Below are positions 17,738 through 26,431 of a stretch of DNA of 64,000 nucleotides, piece after piece. The notes beneath the pieces were generated by a model, which was given only the letters and a program-made list of their open reading frames with translations, ran no database searches and was not told where the DNA came from. The DNA comes from CAZLWA01 sp964563165. GTDB taxonomy: Bacteria > CLD3 > SB21. A program made the translations under genes and the position numbers. The stretch's first letter is position 1, and each line of letters begins with the position of its first letter. The stretch is from the NCBI GenBank assembly GCA_964563165.1, contig CAZLWA010000072.1, positions 98,354 to 162,353 of the forward strand, in the 5' to 3' direction.

Positions 17738-18988
17738 ATGAAAATTGATTTAGGCGAAAATGTGAAGATGGCGCTGAATGCTGTCGTGACAAATAAATTA
17801 CGTTCGTTTCTTACGCTGGTCGGGATCGTGGCGGGCGTGGCTTCGATCATTGCCGTGATGACCGGCATCTCCGTGATTCAAACAAAAATGGAATCGGACA
17901 TGAGCCAGCTGGGGACCAATACATTTCAAGTTCAGAAATGGCCGGTGATCGGCGGTCCCGGACAAAACTGGCGCAAGATCATGCGGCGCAAGCCTCTTAC
18001 GATCGACGAAGCCGATCTCATCAGGGAAAGAGTTAAAAGAGCGGATAAAGTCGGCGCTGAATTGTGGGAACCGACGATCGTGATCACACGCGACGAATTG
18101 AAGACCAACCCGAATGTCTGGCTTGCGGGCGGTACGCCGGAATTCCAATTCAATAATAATCAACTTACTTCGATCGGCCGCTTCATAACCGAAGAGGACG
18201 TGAAGGTCGAGCGCCGGGTGATCGTATTGGGCCTGAAGGTCGTCAACAAGCTATTTCCGTTCTCAGATCCGATCGATCAGGTAGTGAAGATCGACGGAAA
18301 CAAATATACGGTCATCGGTATATTTGAAGAACTTGGAGCAACGTCATTCGGACCCGGTGATAATGTTGCCTGTATACCAATTTCGAATTTTGTGAAACAG
18401 TATGGGTTGAAAGACAAGCAGGGATTTGACCGGTCGGTGAATATTACAGTGAAAGCAAAACAGGGAGTCGTTGTTGAGGATTTAATAGAGGAAGTGAGAG
18501 GCGTTTTGCGAATGGCGCGGCATGTGAAACCATTGGAAGAAGACGATTTCGATATTTTTTCAAATGACACGATGGTGAAAGCATTCGGAGACATGACGGT
18601 AGTGATTAGGATGGTGGCGATCGCGATGGGAGCGATATCTCTGATCGTGGCGGGGATCGGCATCATGAATATCATGCTGGTATCAGTCACGGAGCGAACG
18701 AAAGAAATAGGTATCCGCAAAGCGGTAGGTGCGAAACGCCGGGATATCCTGATCCAATTTCTGATCGAAGCGATCGTGCTGTGCGAGATCGGCGGGGTGA
18801 TCGGGATTGCCATCGGGGTAGGCATCGGGAATCTTGCCGGCATTTTCATGGACGCGGCGATTTCGATTCCATACGACTGGGCGGTCATCGGACTGGTCTT
18901 TTGCAGTATCATCGGCATCGGATTCGGCATGTGGCCCGCTTCCAAAGCGTCAAAACTCGATCCGATCGAATCGCTGAGGTGGGAGTAA
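17738..18988 (+). CDS. MacB/FtsX-type ABC permease 3 (paralogue of permease 2)
   Basis: This 416-residue permease is co-linear with permease 2. The first 60 or so codons are nearly identical even at the DNA level, as are the C-terminal ERTKEIGIRKA region and the final WPASKASKLDPIESLR. The periplasmic domain is more diverged. The ATG at 17738 (MKIDLGEN) is preferred over an upstream ATG at 17708. A recent duplication or gene conversion is likely. It lies beyond a terminator, so it may be expressed separately while still using the ATPase at 14175. Confidence 0.9.
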   Translation: MKIDLGENVKMALNAVVTNKLRSFLTLVGIVAGVASIIAVMTGISVIQTKMESDMSQLGTNTFQVQKWPVIGGPGQNWRKIMRRKPLTIDEADLIRERVKRADKVGAELWEPTIVITRDELKTNPNVWLAGGTPEFQFNNNQLTSIGRFITEEDVKVERRVIVLGLKVVNKLFPFSDPIDQVVKIDGNKYTVIGIFEELGATSFGPGDNVACIPISNFVKQYGLKDKQGFDRSVNITVKAKQGVVVEDLIEEVRGVLRMARHVKPLEEDDFDIFSNDTMVKAFGDMTVVIRMVAIAMGAISLIVAGIGIMNIMLVSVTERTKEIGIRKAVGAKRRDILIQFLIEAIVLCEIGGVIGIAIGVGIGNLAGIFMDAAISIPYDWAVIGLVFCSIIGIGFGMWPASKASKLDPIESLRWE

Positions 18989-19132
18989 TTGTTTTTTCCA
19001 CTCGACTCACCTGACTCGATCTGTCCTATCTAAGGTTCAAATACATTCTTTCGGCCGCATAAAAGATCATTATCAAATATCTCTTGATATTATTCCAGAA
19101 TTGGAAATAATAGTCTTTTCAAGCGAGATACC

Positions 19133-20242
19133 ATGTCTCTGAACATTCGAGGAAGATGGATCAGATTGGGACTGCTTATCGGCATTTCAATGATCTTTGC
19201 GCTATCCCGGAGTTTGAATGATTATTATCAAGAGAAATTTACTCTGAATAAGTTCATTAGTGATAATCTGCTCTTCTTGGTCTTAGCCCCTGTAATATTT
19301 TGTTTGTTCTATTTACTCGGTTGGCGTTTCGTCGGGACAATGGCGCGCTCCAGGGGCTTGAAGGGAAGTACCCTGGGATTCTGGATTGTAAGCTGGGATG
19401 ATAGTTTTTGGGAGACCCTGACGAATCTTCTCTCCTTTTTTCATTTTGTAGCCTACCTGTTGATTTTTTGCGGCATATCTTCGGCTATTTTTTTTCCTAT
19501 ACGCTATCCCGTAAATGATAACAATTTTATCTATTTTGGATCGCAGTTCTGTGTGATGGGGTTTGGCATCCTGCTGGGAAACAGATTATTCATGTTCGTA
19601 AGAAGAAAGGATCTGAGAAAAAGAGAACACAGTTTGACTCACATTACCGGCCTTTCTCCCCTTCCGGTTGGGACAACTATTACCTTGTTTTGTGGTGCGG
19701 TCATCGGCGGAGCCATTGGCTATATTCTTTCAAAAGGCTCTGATAAAGCAGTTGAATGGATCCTGTTCGGAATAACCATGGGTCCCGTTACCGCCGTGAT
19801 TGCCGCGTGGGTCATTTCATTATTGATAACGCCTAAGAAATTCAGAGGATCGCCTTCTGCCGAGCTCATCCGAAAATCCCAGGCATCGTATGTACCGTTT
19901 AAGCTAACAACAGATAGGTTCATGTCCGGCGGAATAACCAGCGGTATCGCGGGCCAATTTGAGCTGACACGCAGCGGCCTCACTTTTACGCCATCATCCT
20001 TTGAAACGACCTTTGACGACCGGAGATTAAGTTACGCAGAGACCCAAGTTGTCATCCCCTTAGCGGACATCAGAGAGATCGGGTTTTATTATATTCTGGG
20101 TTCTAAACGAGGATTGACTTTCACAATGGCAAATGGCCATTTGCATACATTCTTATTTAACATCGGATTCAATCATGCAAAAAAATATGCCGACCATATC
20201 ATGAAACTAAGGCCTCAGGGGATACAATGGAATGACAGGTAA
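19133..20242 (+). CDS. Membrane protein of unknown function with a C-terminal soluble domain
   Basis: I do not recognise a family for this 369-residue protein. It has about six hydrophobic segments: 12-30, 42-65, 95-125, 135-155, 180-205 and 215-235. A soluble C-terminal region (about 250-365) reads as beta-rich: GQFELTRSGLTFTPSS, VVIPLADIREIGFYYILG and GLTFTMANGHLHTFLF resemble a PH/GRAM-like fold. That is only a visual impression. The coding sequence is slightly more AT-rich than its neighbours. It stands alone between the permease operon and the sigma-factor region. Confidence 0.65.
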   Translation: MSLNIRGRWIRLGLLIGISMIFALSRSLNDYYQEKFTLNKFISDNLLFLVLAPVIFCLFYLLGWRFVGTMARSRGLKGSTLGFWIVSWDDSFWETLTNLLSFFHFVAYLLIFCGISSAIFFPIRYPVNDNNFIYFGSQFCVMGFGILLGNRLFMFVRRKDLRKREHSLTHITGLSPLPVGTTITLFCGAVIGGAIGYILSKGSDKAVEWILFGITMGPVTAVIAAWVISLLITPKKFRGSPSAELIRKSQASYVPFKLTTDRFMSGGITSGIAGQFELTRSGLTFTPSSFETTFDDRRLSYAETQVVIPLADIREIGFYYILGSKRGLTFTMANGHLHTFLFNIGFNHAKKYADHIMKLRPQGIQWNDR

Positions 20243-20309
20243 TAAAAGGAAGATCCTATCTTCGAAGACTATTTAACAACTTTATATTGGGAAGGTATCC
20301 GGGAATCGG

Positions 20310-20460
20310 GGCTACTCAGGGTGACGGCGGGACGGGAATGACAAACTACGATTATTTTACAAACTGCCTATGATATAAAGGTCGCCTTCGGGCTCGGGCT
20401 TGCCGCCTTTGGGTTCGAGCGTGACGGCGAATGTACTGAATTTTTCAGGGTGATGAACTT
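20310..20460. repeat. Direct repeat, left copy: duplicated 3' end of the anti-sigma gene
   Basis: These 151 bases match 21134-21284 (offset 824) with about six mismatches by eye. The right copy is the 3' end of the anti-sigma gene and its downstream flank; this left copy is therefore a gene-end remnant (stop codon plus roughly 34 codons) cut off from any start. The pair brackets the toxin-antitoxin module. The segment CAGGGTGACGGCGGGACGGG within it also looks like a common intergenic repeat. Confidence 0.88.
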
Positions 20461-20526
20461 TTGTCGGCACGCGCCATGGCGTTTGCTACACCGGAGAGAG
20501 ATAAGAATTTGTCCGATCGAGTCGTA

Positions 20527-20805
20527 CTATCTGCCGCGCACCGATTTTTTAGGTTTTTTTAGGCGGTGCCGCATCTCTTCGACAGAAATTCCACCCTCCG
20601 CCTTCACGCGCGCCCTTGAACGCTCGATCAAATCAAGAAATTTTGGATTGTTGCTTAACGAGACTGTCTCCATATCTGCGCCGCCAAGCCCAATGAGCGC
20701 CGCCAACGGTTTTCCGTCGCTCGTCACAATGACCGGTTCTTTGCTCACTTTTTTAGCGTATTCCGCGAGTGTCTTTGTTGCTTCATCCAATTCTAACGTT
20801 TTCAT
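20527..20805 (-). CDS. Phd/YefM-type antitoxin
   Basis: This 92-residue protein has the Phd/YefM layout: an N-terminal DNA-binding part (LDEATKTLAEYAKKVSKEPVIVTSDGKPLAALIG, cited in pieces as a landmark) and a charged C-terminal tail for toxin neutralisation. The family represses its own operon and inhibits the partner toxin. The ATG overlaps the toxin stop by four bases (ATGA), so the two are translationally coupled. The order is toxin first, which is the reverse of most Phd-type modules. Confidence 0.85.
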   Translation of the reverse strand: MKTLELDEATKTLAEYAKKVSKEPVIVTSDGKPLAALIGLGGADMETVSLSNNPKFLDLIERSRARVKAEGGISVEEMRHRLKKPKKSVRGR

Positions 20806-21101
20806 AAAGTGATAACCTCTTTCCCGATTCGCACCTGATTGCGGATTTTGATACCTACTGCCAGAATATACACAATTCGTTTGTCATCGTCTACATCATA
20901 ATAAACTCTCACTTCTCCAACGCGGAGCTCCCAGGATGCGAGCGGATTTGGTCGCATTGATTTACGATTACGTGTTGCGACATCTGGTTCGTGAGAGAGT
21001 TGCTCTCTCATCGCATCGAGTACCGCACTCTGCCGACGGCTCGAAAGCGCGCGTAAATGTCCTTCCGTTTCAGCAGAGAGCTTGATTTGATAATTCACCA
21101 T
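20802..21101 (-). CDS. RelE/ParE-superfamily toxin
   Basis: This 99-residue basic protein has the RelE fold order: an N-terminal strand YQIKLSAETEGHL, two helices, then NPLASWELRVGEVRVYYDVDDD and a terminal strand. The ELRVG.VRVYY stretch is characteristic of RelE-type toxins. These usually cleave mRNA at the ribosome; ParE relatives poison gyrase. The ATG at 21101 has only a weak ribosome-binding site. The promoter must lie in the short 32-base gap before the right repeat copy or within that repeat. Confidence 0.85.
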   Translation of the reverse strand: MVNYQIKLSAETEGHLRALSSRRQSAVLDAMREQLSHEPDVATRNRKSMRPNPLASWELRVGEVRVYYDVDDDKRIVYILAVGIKIRNQVRIGKEVITL

Positions 21102-21133
21102 TTAATCCATTTGCTAGAATTCAATTTGTCTTT

Positions 21134-21284
21134 CGGCTACTCAGGGTGACGGCGGGACGGGAATGACAAACTACGATTATTTTACAAACTGCCTATGATA
21201 TAAAGGTCGCCTTCGGGCTCGGGCTTGCCACCTTTGGGTTCGAGCGTGACGGCGAATATGCTGGATTTTTCCGGGTGAGGAACT
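21134..21284. repeat. Direct repeat, right copy: 3' end of the intact anti-sigma gene
   Basis: This is the partner of 20310-20460. It covers about 48 bases downstream of the anti-sigma stop codon plus its last roughly 34 codons. The toxin-antitoxin genes lie wholly between the copies. Confidence 0.88.
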
Positions 21285-21973
21285 TGCTTGAACGTTATCA
21301 TGATCTGCCCGTTTTCGTCCGTGTAGAAAACCCCCATGCTTACGGGTTTCTTGTCTTGTATTATCCAGAGCTCCCATTCTTTGTACGACGGAGCGCTCCG
21401 CAAACCGGTAGCTAAGAAAACCGCTTCATTCGTTTTTTGATTCCATAGAATTTTCCCGTTCCCGTCCGGAAAGCCCGGAACTGGGTGGAGACTGACGACG
21501 CGCGTAAAAGAGGATCGAACCGTCCGCAAAATACTCTCTTTTTCAGCCAATTCGCGTTTCGCGGCGGCCAATTCGAATTGCATTGCCGTCATGACCGTTT
21601 TCTGGCTATCAACGGTTTCTTTCAAGTGCAAAATGTAATATACCTGCCCCGCGGACAAGAGTGCGATGATCACAGCCGCGGCTGCCAGCCGGCGCGATTG
21701 CGCAAGCGCTTGTTCAAATAGTACGTGATAATTCCGACTTCCTTCCGTCCCGCCTACAGATATCCTGGCAAGAAGTTTTTCTTTCACCGCCGGAGAGGGC
21801 AGGACCGGTTCCGCCGCATATCCGACCGCAGCCCATACTTCCTGCATTTCGGCGAGATCTTGCAGCAGCTGACGATCTCCTTTCTTCAGCGCTTTTTCGA
21901 ACCGCTTCCGGTCAGCACCCTTCAGCGAGCCGAGCAGATAGTCGGCGGACAAATGTTTTGTATTCGTCTTCAC
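21182..21973 (-). CDS. Anti-sigma factor, RskA-like
   Basis: This 263-residue protein fits the RskA/anti-sigma-K family. It has an N-terminal anti-sigma domain (HLSADYLLGSLKGADRKRFEKAL), one membrane helix (about 95-117, LAAAAVIIALLSAGQVYYIL), and a periplasmic RskA domain ending in LEPKGGKPEPEGDLYIIG. It would hold the ECF sigma factor encoded just upstream at the membrane. Translation starts at GTG 21973, overlapping the sigma stop (TAGTG), so the two are coupled. Its 3' end is duplicated at 20310-20460. Confidence 0.88.
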   Translation of the reverse strand: MKTNTKHLSADYLLGSLKGADRKRFEKALKKGDRQLLQDLAEMQEVWAAVGYAAEPVLPSPAVKEKLLARISVGGTEGSRNYHVLFEQALAQSRRLAAAAVIIALLSAGQVYYILHLKETVDSQKTVMTAMQFELAAAKRELAEKESILRTVRSSFTRVVSLHPVPGFPDGNGKILWNQKTNEAVFLATGLRSAPSYKEWELWIIQDKKPVSMGVFYTDENGQIMITFKQVPHPEKSSIFAVTLEPKGGKPEPEGDLYIIGSL

Positions 21974-22584
21974 TATGAAATAATTTTCCCGTATTTTTTT
22001 TCGATCATGTTGCGCAGACTTATCATGCCCTGGCGCATGCGCGTTTTTACCGTTCCCAGCGGTACTTTCAAACGTGCGGCGATCTCGGTTTGCGTGAATC
22101 CGCCGAAGTAAGCCATTTCCAGGGATAGGCGCTGTTCCGGCGTGAGCCGCGTGAGCGCCTCGCGAATAAAAGTCTGCTTCTCGGAAATCAGCACGGAATC
22201 CAGAGGCGTTTTGTGGTCCATCAACCGGTCGTTATATTCCTCCGTTTCAATCGGGTTATTCTTGGACATATTGGCAAACGCCTTTGAGCGCAGCATATCC
22301 ATGGAAAGATTTCTTGCCATCGTCATGAACCACGTGCTTACGCTGCCTTTTTGGCCGTTGAACATTCCGGCCTTTCCCCTGATCTGAATAAATACTTCCT
22401 GCAATACCTCTTCAGCCAGGTCCTTCTTTCCGACGATTTTATAAATCAGACTGTACAACATGGCTGCATAGCGATCGTACAACACGGACAGCGCCTGTGA
22501 ATCCCTATTTGCCACACGCTCCAGCAGCTCGTTGTTGGTCAGCGCGGCCTTCTCTGAACTGATTTTTTCCTGCAATTGCTTCAC
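21973..22584 (-). CDS. ECF-type RNA polymerase sigma factor (SigK-like)
   Basis: This 203-residue extracytoplasmic-function sigma factor has region 2 (VLYDRYAAMLYSLIYKIVG through AEEVLQEVFIQIW-like, then WFMTMARNLSMDMLR) and region 4 (LTPEQRLSLEMAYFGGFTQTEIAARLKVPLGTVKTRMRQG, quoted in part). Region 4 is the -35-binding helix-turn-helix. With the RskA-like gene behind it, the pair resembles SigK/RskA systems. The 200 bases upstream presumably contain an autoregulated promoter, which I could not define. Confidence 0.93.
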   Translation of the reverse strand: MKQLQEKISSEKAALTNNELLERVANRDSQALSVLYDRYAAMLYSLIYKIVGKKDLAEEVLQEVFIQIRGKAGMFNGQKGSVSTWFMTMARNLSMDMLRSKAFANMSKNNPIETEEYNDRLMDHKTPLDSVLISEKQTFIREALTRLTPEQRLSLEMAYFGGFTQTEIAARLKVPLGTVKTRMRQGMISLRNMIEKKYGKIIS

Positions 22585-22783
22585 GAGTTATTCGGAATGC
22601 ATTGATCAATTTGTCCTACGTCCGAAAAAAGTAGCGCGTTCAATCCTGAATTGCAAGAAATAGTTTTGCCCTATTCTATAGTAACATACGTCATGGATTT
22701 ACCTTTGGATTGCAGGAACTTTATATCTTGAAATTGGTGGAGGTTGTTTTTACATTTTAACAGAAGTAACAGGCGGGACCCTT

Positions 22784-23299
22784 ATGTTCGAAGAGACGTT
22801 CCGGAAAAACGATGACGCCCTGCTAAAAGAAGCAGAATATTATTTCGAGCAGGCGTACCAAAAACAGGTGAGCGGAAAAATTCAGGCGGCCATTTCGGAT
22901 TACAGAAAATCGATTGAAATATTTCCGACGGCGGAAGCGCATACGTTTTTGGGCTGGGCTTTGAGCATTGACGGCGATTATGAAGCGGCGATCGGGGAAT
23001 GCGAGGAAGCGATCGCGGTGGATCCCGACTTCGGGAATCCGTACAATGACATCGGAGCGTATCTGATAAGTCTCGAGAGGCATCAGGAAGCGATTCCATG
23101 GCTGGAAAAGGCGAAACAAGCCAGGCGTTATGAAGCGCGTCACTATCCGTATTTCAATCTGGGCCGCATCAGGGAACTGCAAGGCGATTGGTTTCAGGCT
23201 GTCAAGGAATATGAAACCGCCGTCGAGCTGTATCCGCAGTATGAAATGGCCAAGGAGTCTCTTCACCGCGTGAAAATATTGTTGGCCCGAAGGAATTGA
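22784..23299 (+). CDS. Tetratricopeptide-repeat protein
   Basis: This 171-residue all-helical protein has about four TPR units: EAEYYFEQAYQKQVSGKIQAAISDYRKSI, AHTFLGWALSIDGDYEAAIGECEEAI and similar, each with the A/G/Y/F pattern at the usual spacing. No signal peptide or membrane segment is seen, so it is probably a cytoplasmic scaffold. It is divergent from the sigma gene and lies just before the amidase gene. Confidence 0.8.
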   Translation: MFEETFRKNDDALLKEAEYYFEQAYQKQVSGKIQAAISDYRKSIEIFPTAEAHTFLGWALSIDGDYEAAIGECEEAIAVDPDFGNPYNDIGAYLISLERHQEAIPWLEKAKQARRYEARHYPYFNLGRIRELQGDWFQAVKEYETAVELYPQYEMAKESLHRVKILLARRN

Positions 23300-23392
23300 A
23301 CCGTTCTATTGTATCCCCCTCCTTTCCAGGAGCTCGTCCTGCGCCATGCGAAGCAAGGTTTAGGGGTGGATAACCAAAGGAGAAAAAGCTCG

Positions 23393-25216
23393 TTGTGTAT
23401 TCGTGGTGTCCTATTTATAATTCTTATTATCTTAAATTCCTGTCCGATTTTCTCTCAGAATAATTCTCCGATCCGTTTAGTTTATCCCCATGCGAATTCC
23501 CTTCTCACTGCGTTTGATTCCGTTTTGGTTCTCGGACAAGTTCATCTTGGAAATTTCAAATTATTTATCAATGACGTTTCTATACCGGCCAGCGGCGACG
23601 GAGCATTCGTTAATTTTATTCCGATCGACGCAGATAAAATCGGTGCGGATTCCAATTTTACATTAAGATGCCGGGCTGTCACCAAAGATTCCGCTTACCT
23701 GTTTGAACGCGTCGTAAAGATTCCCTTGCCGCCGAGGCCTTTGGACTCGAGCGTTGCCGCTGCGGATATGAAATCGCTTTCTCCGAAGGAAGCGATGTGG
23801 CTGCAAACGGGAGACCGCATCGACCTGTCCTGCCGTGCGACCCCGGGTGCCGCCGTATCGTTCAGTATATTGGATTCGGCGGGGCGGTTCATCGAAAAAG
23901 ATCTGCCGATGACGGGAATGGAAACCGGACTGCTCGACAATTTCGGCGACGCCATGGAAGGCGTCGGAAAAAAATCGAAGCGGCTCCCGGCGGCGGGAAT
24001 GTACACGGGTTCCTATTTGTTGAACGCAGCGGCCGGTTACAAAAATTCCGTGATCCGTTTCGCCGTGGAGAAGAACGGCAAACAAGTCTTTGCCTATGCG
24101 CCGGGAAAAATTTCCAGGTGGGAACCTACGATTCCTAAAATCATCGAATTAAAAAACGATTATAATAACGGAACCGTTGCCCCTTCACGGGCGTACTATT
24201 ATTTCCTGCCGAAAGGCATTCGTGCCGCGGTGAGCGGAAAGATCGGAAATCAACTTCGGTTGAATTTATCCGGCCACCATTCCGCATGGATCTCGGAAAA
24301 TAACGTGATCCAGCTTCCTGCGGGTACACCGTACCCGGAAAGTACGATCCCGGTGGTGCGCGTCAAACGTCAAAAACAGAACACGATCATCAAATTATTC
24401 ATGTCCGAAAGAATTCCATTTCTCATTCATCAGACTTCCGCCAGACAGTTGCAGTTACTTCTATTCGGGGGCATCAGCGATACGGATTGGATCCGATTTG
24501 AAAATGCGAATGACGAGATCGAGAGTGTTACATGGACGCAGCCGGAAGACGGCGTATATCAATTGACGGTTGATTTGAAGCATCCGCACTATTGGGGTTA
24601 TGAAGCGAATTATGATGAAACAAATTTCATCTGGACGATCCATCACAAGCCGAAATCGCGCGGACTTAAGGGGCTGAAGATCTGTGTGGATCCGGGGCAT
24701 TCGAAAGATAACGGCTCGACGGGGCCGCGCGGGAACACTGAAAAACAGATGAACGTGGAAGTGGCTCTTAAACTAAAAAAAGAACTGGAATCGGAGGGAG
24801 CAACCGTCGTGATGACGCATACGGATACCTCTGAAAACGTGGGCCTATACGATAGGGTGACGATCGCCAATAAGAATCATTGCGATCTTTTCATCAGCAT
24901 TCACCACAACGCCCAGCCGGACGGCGTCAATCCGTTCGGGCAGAATTTCGGGCCGAGCGTGATTTATTATCATCCGCAAAGCAAACGGCTGGCAGAATTG
25001 ATACAAGCGTCGGTCATTAAGGAAACGAAGCTCGATGATTTCGGTGTTTTTCAGGGCAATATCGCCGTATGCCGAAACGCGCAGATGCCGGCGGTCATAG
25101 TGGAATGCGCGTTCCTGACCATGCCGGATCAGGAAAAACTGATTATAAGCGATAAATTTCAGAAGCAGGTAGCGAAGGCCATTACAGACGGTATCAAGAA
25201 ATTTATGAAAAATTAA
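23393..25216 (+). CDS. N-acetylmuramoyl-L-alanine amidase (Amidase_3/AmiC type)
   Basis: This is a secreted peptidoglycan amidase of about 607 residues. The C-terminal catalytic domain has the zinc motif ICVDPGHSKDNGSTGPRG, then the Glu and second His in ISIHHNAQ, and the catalytic Glu in VIVECAFLT. Ahead of it lie an SH3-like segment (GKIGNQLRLNLSGHHSAWIS), an AMIN-like beta domain and an unassigned beta-rich N-terminal region. The start is uncertain. I favour TTG 23393, which has AAAGGAG upstream and begins a good signal peptide; GTG 23366 and TTG 23309 are alternatives. The DNA from 23312 to about 23370 looks like an intergenic repeat, which argues against the longest form. Confidence 0.88.
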   Translation: MCIRGVLFIILIILNSCPIFSQNNSPIRLVYPHANSLLTAFDSVLVLGQVHLGNFKLFINDVSIPASGDGAFVNFIPIDADKIGADSNFTLRCRAVTKDSAYLFERVVKIPLPPRPLDSSVAAADMKSLSPKEAMWLQTGDRIDLSCRATPGAAVSFSILDSAGRFIEKDLPMTGMETGLLDNFGDAMEGVGKKSKRLPAAGMYTGSYLLNAAAGYKNSVIRFAVEKNGKQVFAYAPGKISRWEPTIPKIIELKNDYNNGTVAPSRAYYYFLPKGIRAAVSGKIGNQLRLNLSGHHSAWISENNVIQLPAGTPYPESTIPVVRVKRQKQNTIIKLFMSERIPFLIHQTSARQLQLLLFGGISDTDWIRFENANDEIESVTWTQPEDGVYQLTVDLKHPHYWGYEANYDETNFIWTIHHKPKSRGLKGLKICVDPGHSKDNGSTGPRGNTEKQMNVEVALKLKKELESEGATVVMTHTDTSENVGLYDRVTIANKNHCDLFISIHHNAQPDGVNPFGQNFGPSVIYYHPQSKRLAELIQASVIKETKLDDFGVFQGNIAVCRNAQMPAVIVECAFLTMPDQEKLIISDKFQKQVAKAITDGIKKFMKN

Positions 25217-25285
25217 CCACAGAGGCACAGAACACACCCCCTCCTTCCTCCCCCTTAGCAAGGGGGAGGGCAGGGTGGGGGTCGC
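25215..25285. repeat. Composite intergenic repeat before rnpA
   Basis: An ACCACAGAGGCACAGA segment (25215-25230), like that at 14907, is followed by a strong hairpin. CCTCCCCCTT (25247-25256) pairs with AAGGGGGAGG (25260-25269) around an AGC loop, then comes GCAGGGTGGGGGTC. These are typical dispersed non-coding repeat motifs. The GTG at 25275 falls inside it, so that is unlikely to be the true rnpA start. Confidence 0.6.
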
Positions 25286-25295
25286 GGGAAACACT

Positions 25296-25643
25296 ATGAC
25301 GGAATCGCTTTCGAAAAAACTCATCATTACTCGCAAGGATGATTTCGATCAATTGTTTGGCTCTGGCAAACGGTTGTCCGGGAAATTTGTTTATCTCATT
25401 TATTTACCGTTGAAAGAAAAGAACAAAACGCAGTTAAATATTGGCTTTGTATGCGGGAAAAAGATCGGCGGCGCCGTTCGGCGCAATGATTATAAAAGGC
25501 TCATGCGGGAAGTGTTTCGCAAGAACAAAGATGTTTTCACAGGGTTCCGGATTCTCATCGTTGCTCAGCCGGCTATAGCGAATGCAGACCTTATTTCACT
25601 GCAGGACGATATCTTATCATTAGGGAAAGCGCTTCCGAAATGA
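25296..25643 (+). CDS. rnpA: Ribonuclease P protein component
   Basis: RnpA is the basic protein subunit that helps the RNase P RNA cleave 5' leaders from tRNA precursors. The family signature GKKIGGAVRRNDYKRLMRE (here 19 residues) is clear and the length (115 residues from ATG 25296) is usual. The gene is not next to rpmH as in most bacteria but sits between an amidase gene and rsmI. Its stop overlaps the rsmI start by four bases. The upstream repeat leaves only a weak ribosome-binding site (GCGGGAAACACT). Confidence 0.9.
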   Translation: MTESLSKKLIITRKDDFDQLFGSGKRLSGKFVYLIYLPLKEKNKTQLNIGFVCGKKIGGAVRRNDYKRLMREVFRKNKDVFTGFRILIVAQPAIANADLISLQDDILSLGKALPK

Positions 25644-26362
25644 GCGGAACTTTATACATCGTTTCAACGCCCATCGGTAATCTTGAAGACATCACCCTCC
25701 GTGCGCTGAGAATACTCAAAGAAGTGGATCTCATTGCGTGTGAAGATACGCGGCACACCGGAATTTTACTCGACTCTTACCAGATCAAAAATCAATTGAC
25801 GAGTTTTTTTGAGCACAACGAGGTGAAGAAGATTCCGGAGCTTATCGCGCAATTGCGGTCCGGAAAATCGATCGCGGTTGTGTCCGACGCCGGCACGCCG
25901 ACGATCTCCGATCCGGCTTTTAAGTTGGTTCGCGAAGCACACGAACAGAAAATACCCGTAGTTCCGGTACCGGGGGCCAATGCGGCGCTCGCGGCGCTTG
26001 CGGCCTCGGGTTTGCCCACAGATAGTTTTGTCTTCGAAGGATTTTTACCCCATAAAAAAGGGCGCCGTACTGCCTGGGAGCAGCTGACGACCGAAGACCG
26101 TACCGTTGTGCTGTATGAGTCGCCTTACCGGATGCTGAAGACTTTGAGTGAGATCGAAAAATATCTGGGTGACCGCCCGGTGGTGGTCGCGCGGGAATTG
26201 ACGAAAAAATTTGAGGAGATCCGTCACGGCACCGCCGGCGAACTTAAGAAGTATTTTGAGAAAACAAATCTAAGAGGGGAATTTGTTATTTTGATCGTGG
26301 GGAAAAGATATTTCGAGAAACGGCTGGGAGCAAAGACTGAACCCCCCGAAGGCGCCGAATAA
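25640..26362 (+). CDS. rsmI: 16S rRNA (cytidine-1402-2'-O)-methyltransferase
   Basis: RsmI methylates the ribose of C1402 in the 16S rRNA decoding centre using S-adenosylmethionine. The 240-residue protein shows the tetrapyrrole-methylase fold and the family motifs TLYIVSTPIGNLEDIT, CEDTRHT, SDAGTPTISDP and VPVPGANAALAALAASGLP. It overlaps rnpA by ATGA, so both RNA-processing genes are co-translated. The length is slightly short compared with forms carrying a C-terminal extension. Confidence 0.95.
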   Translation: MSGTLYIVSTPIGNLEDITLRALRILKEVDLIACEDTRHTGILLDSYQIKNQLTSFFEHNEVKKIPELIAQLRSGKSIAVVSDAGTPTISDPAFKLVREAHEQKIPVVPVPGANAALAALAASGLPTDSFVFEGFLPHKKGRRTAWEQLTTEDRTVVLYESPYRMLKTLSEIEKYLGDRPVVVARELTKKFEEIRHGTAGELKKYFEKTNLRGEFVILIVGKRYFEKRLGAKTEPPEGAE

Positions 26363-26431
26363 TTATTTGACATTTCAGGCAAATTTTTGTACATAGGTGC
26401 GCTTTGTAATTCATGTAAAGGAGAACATTTT

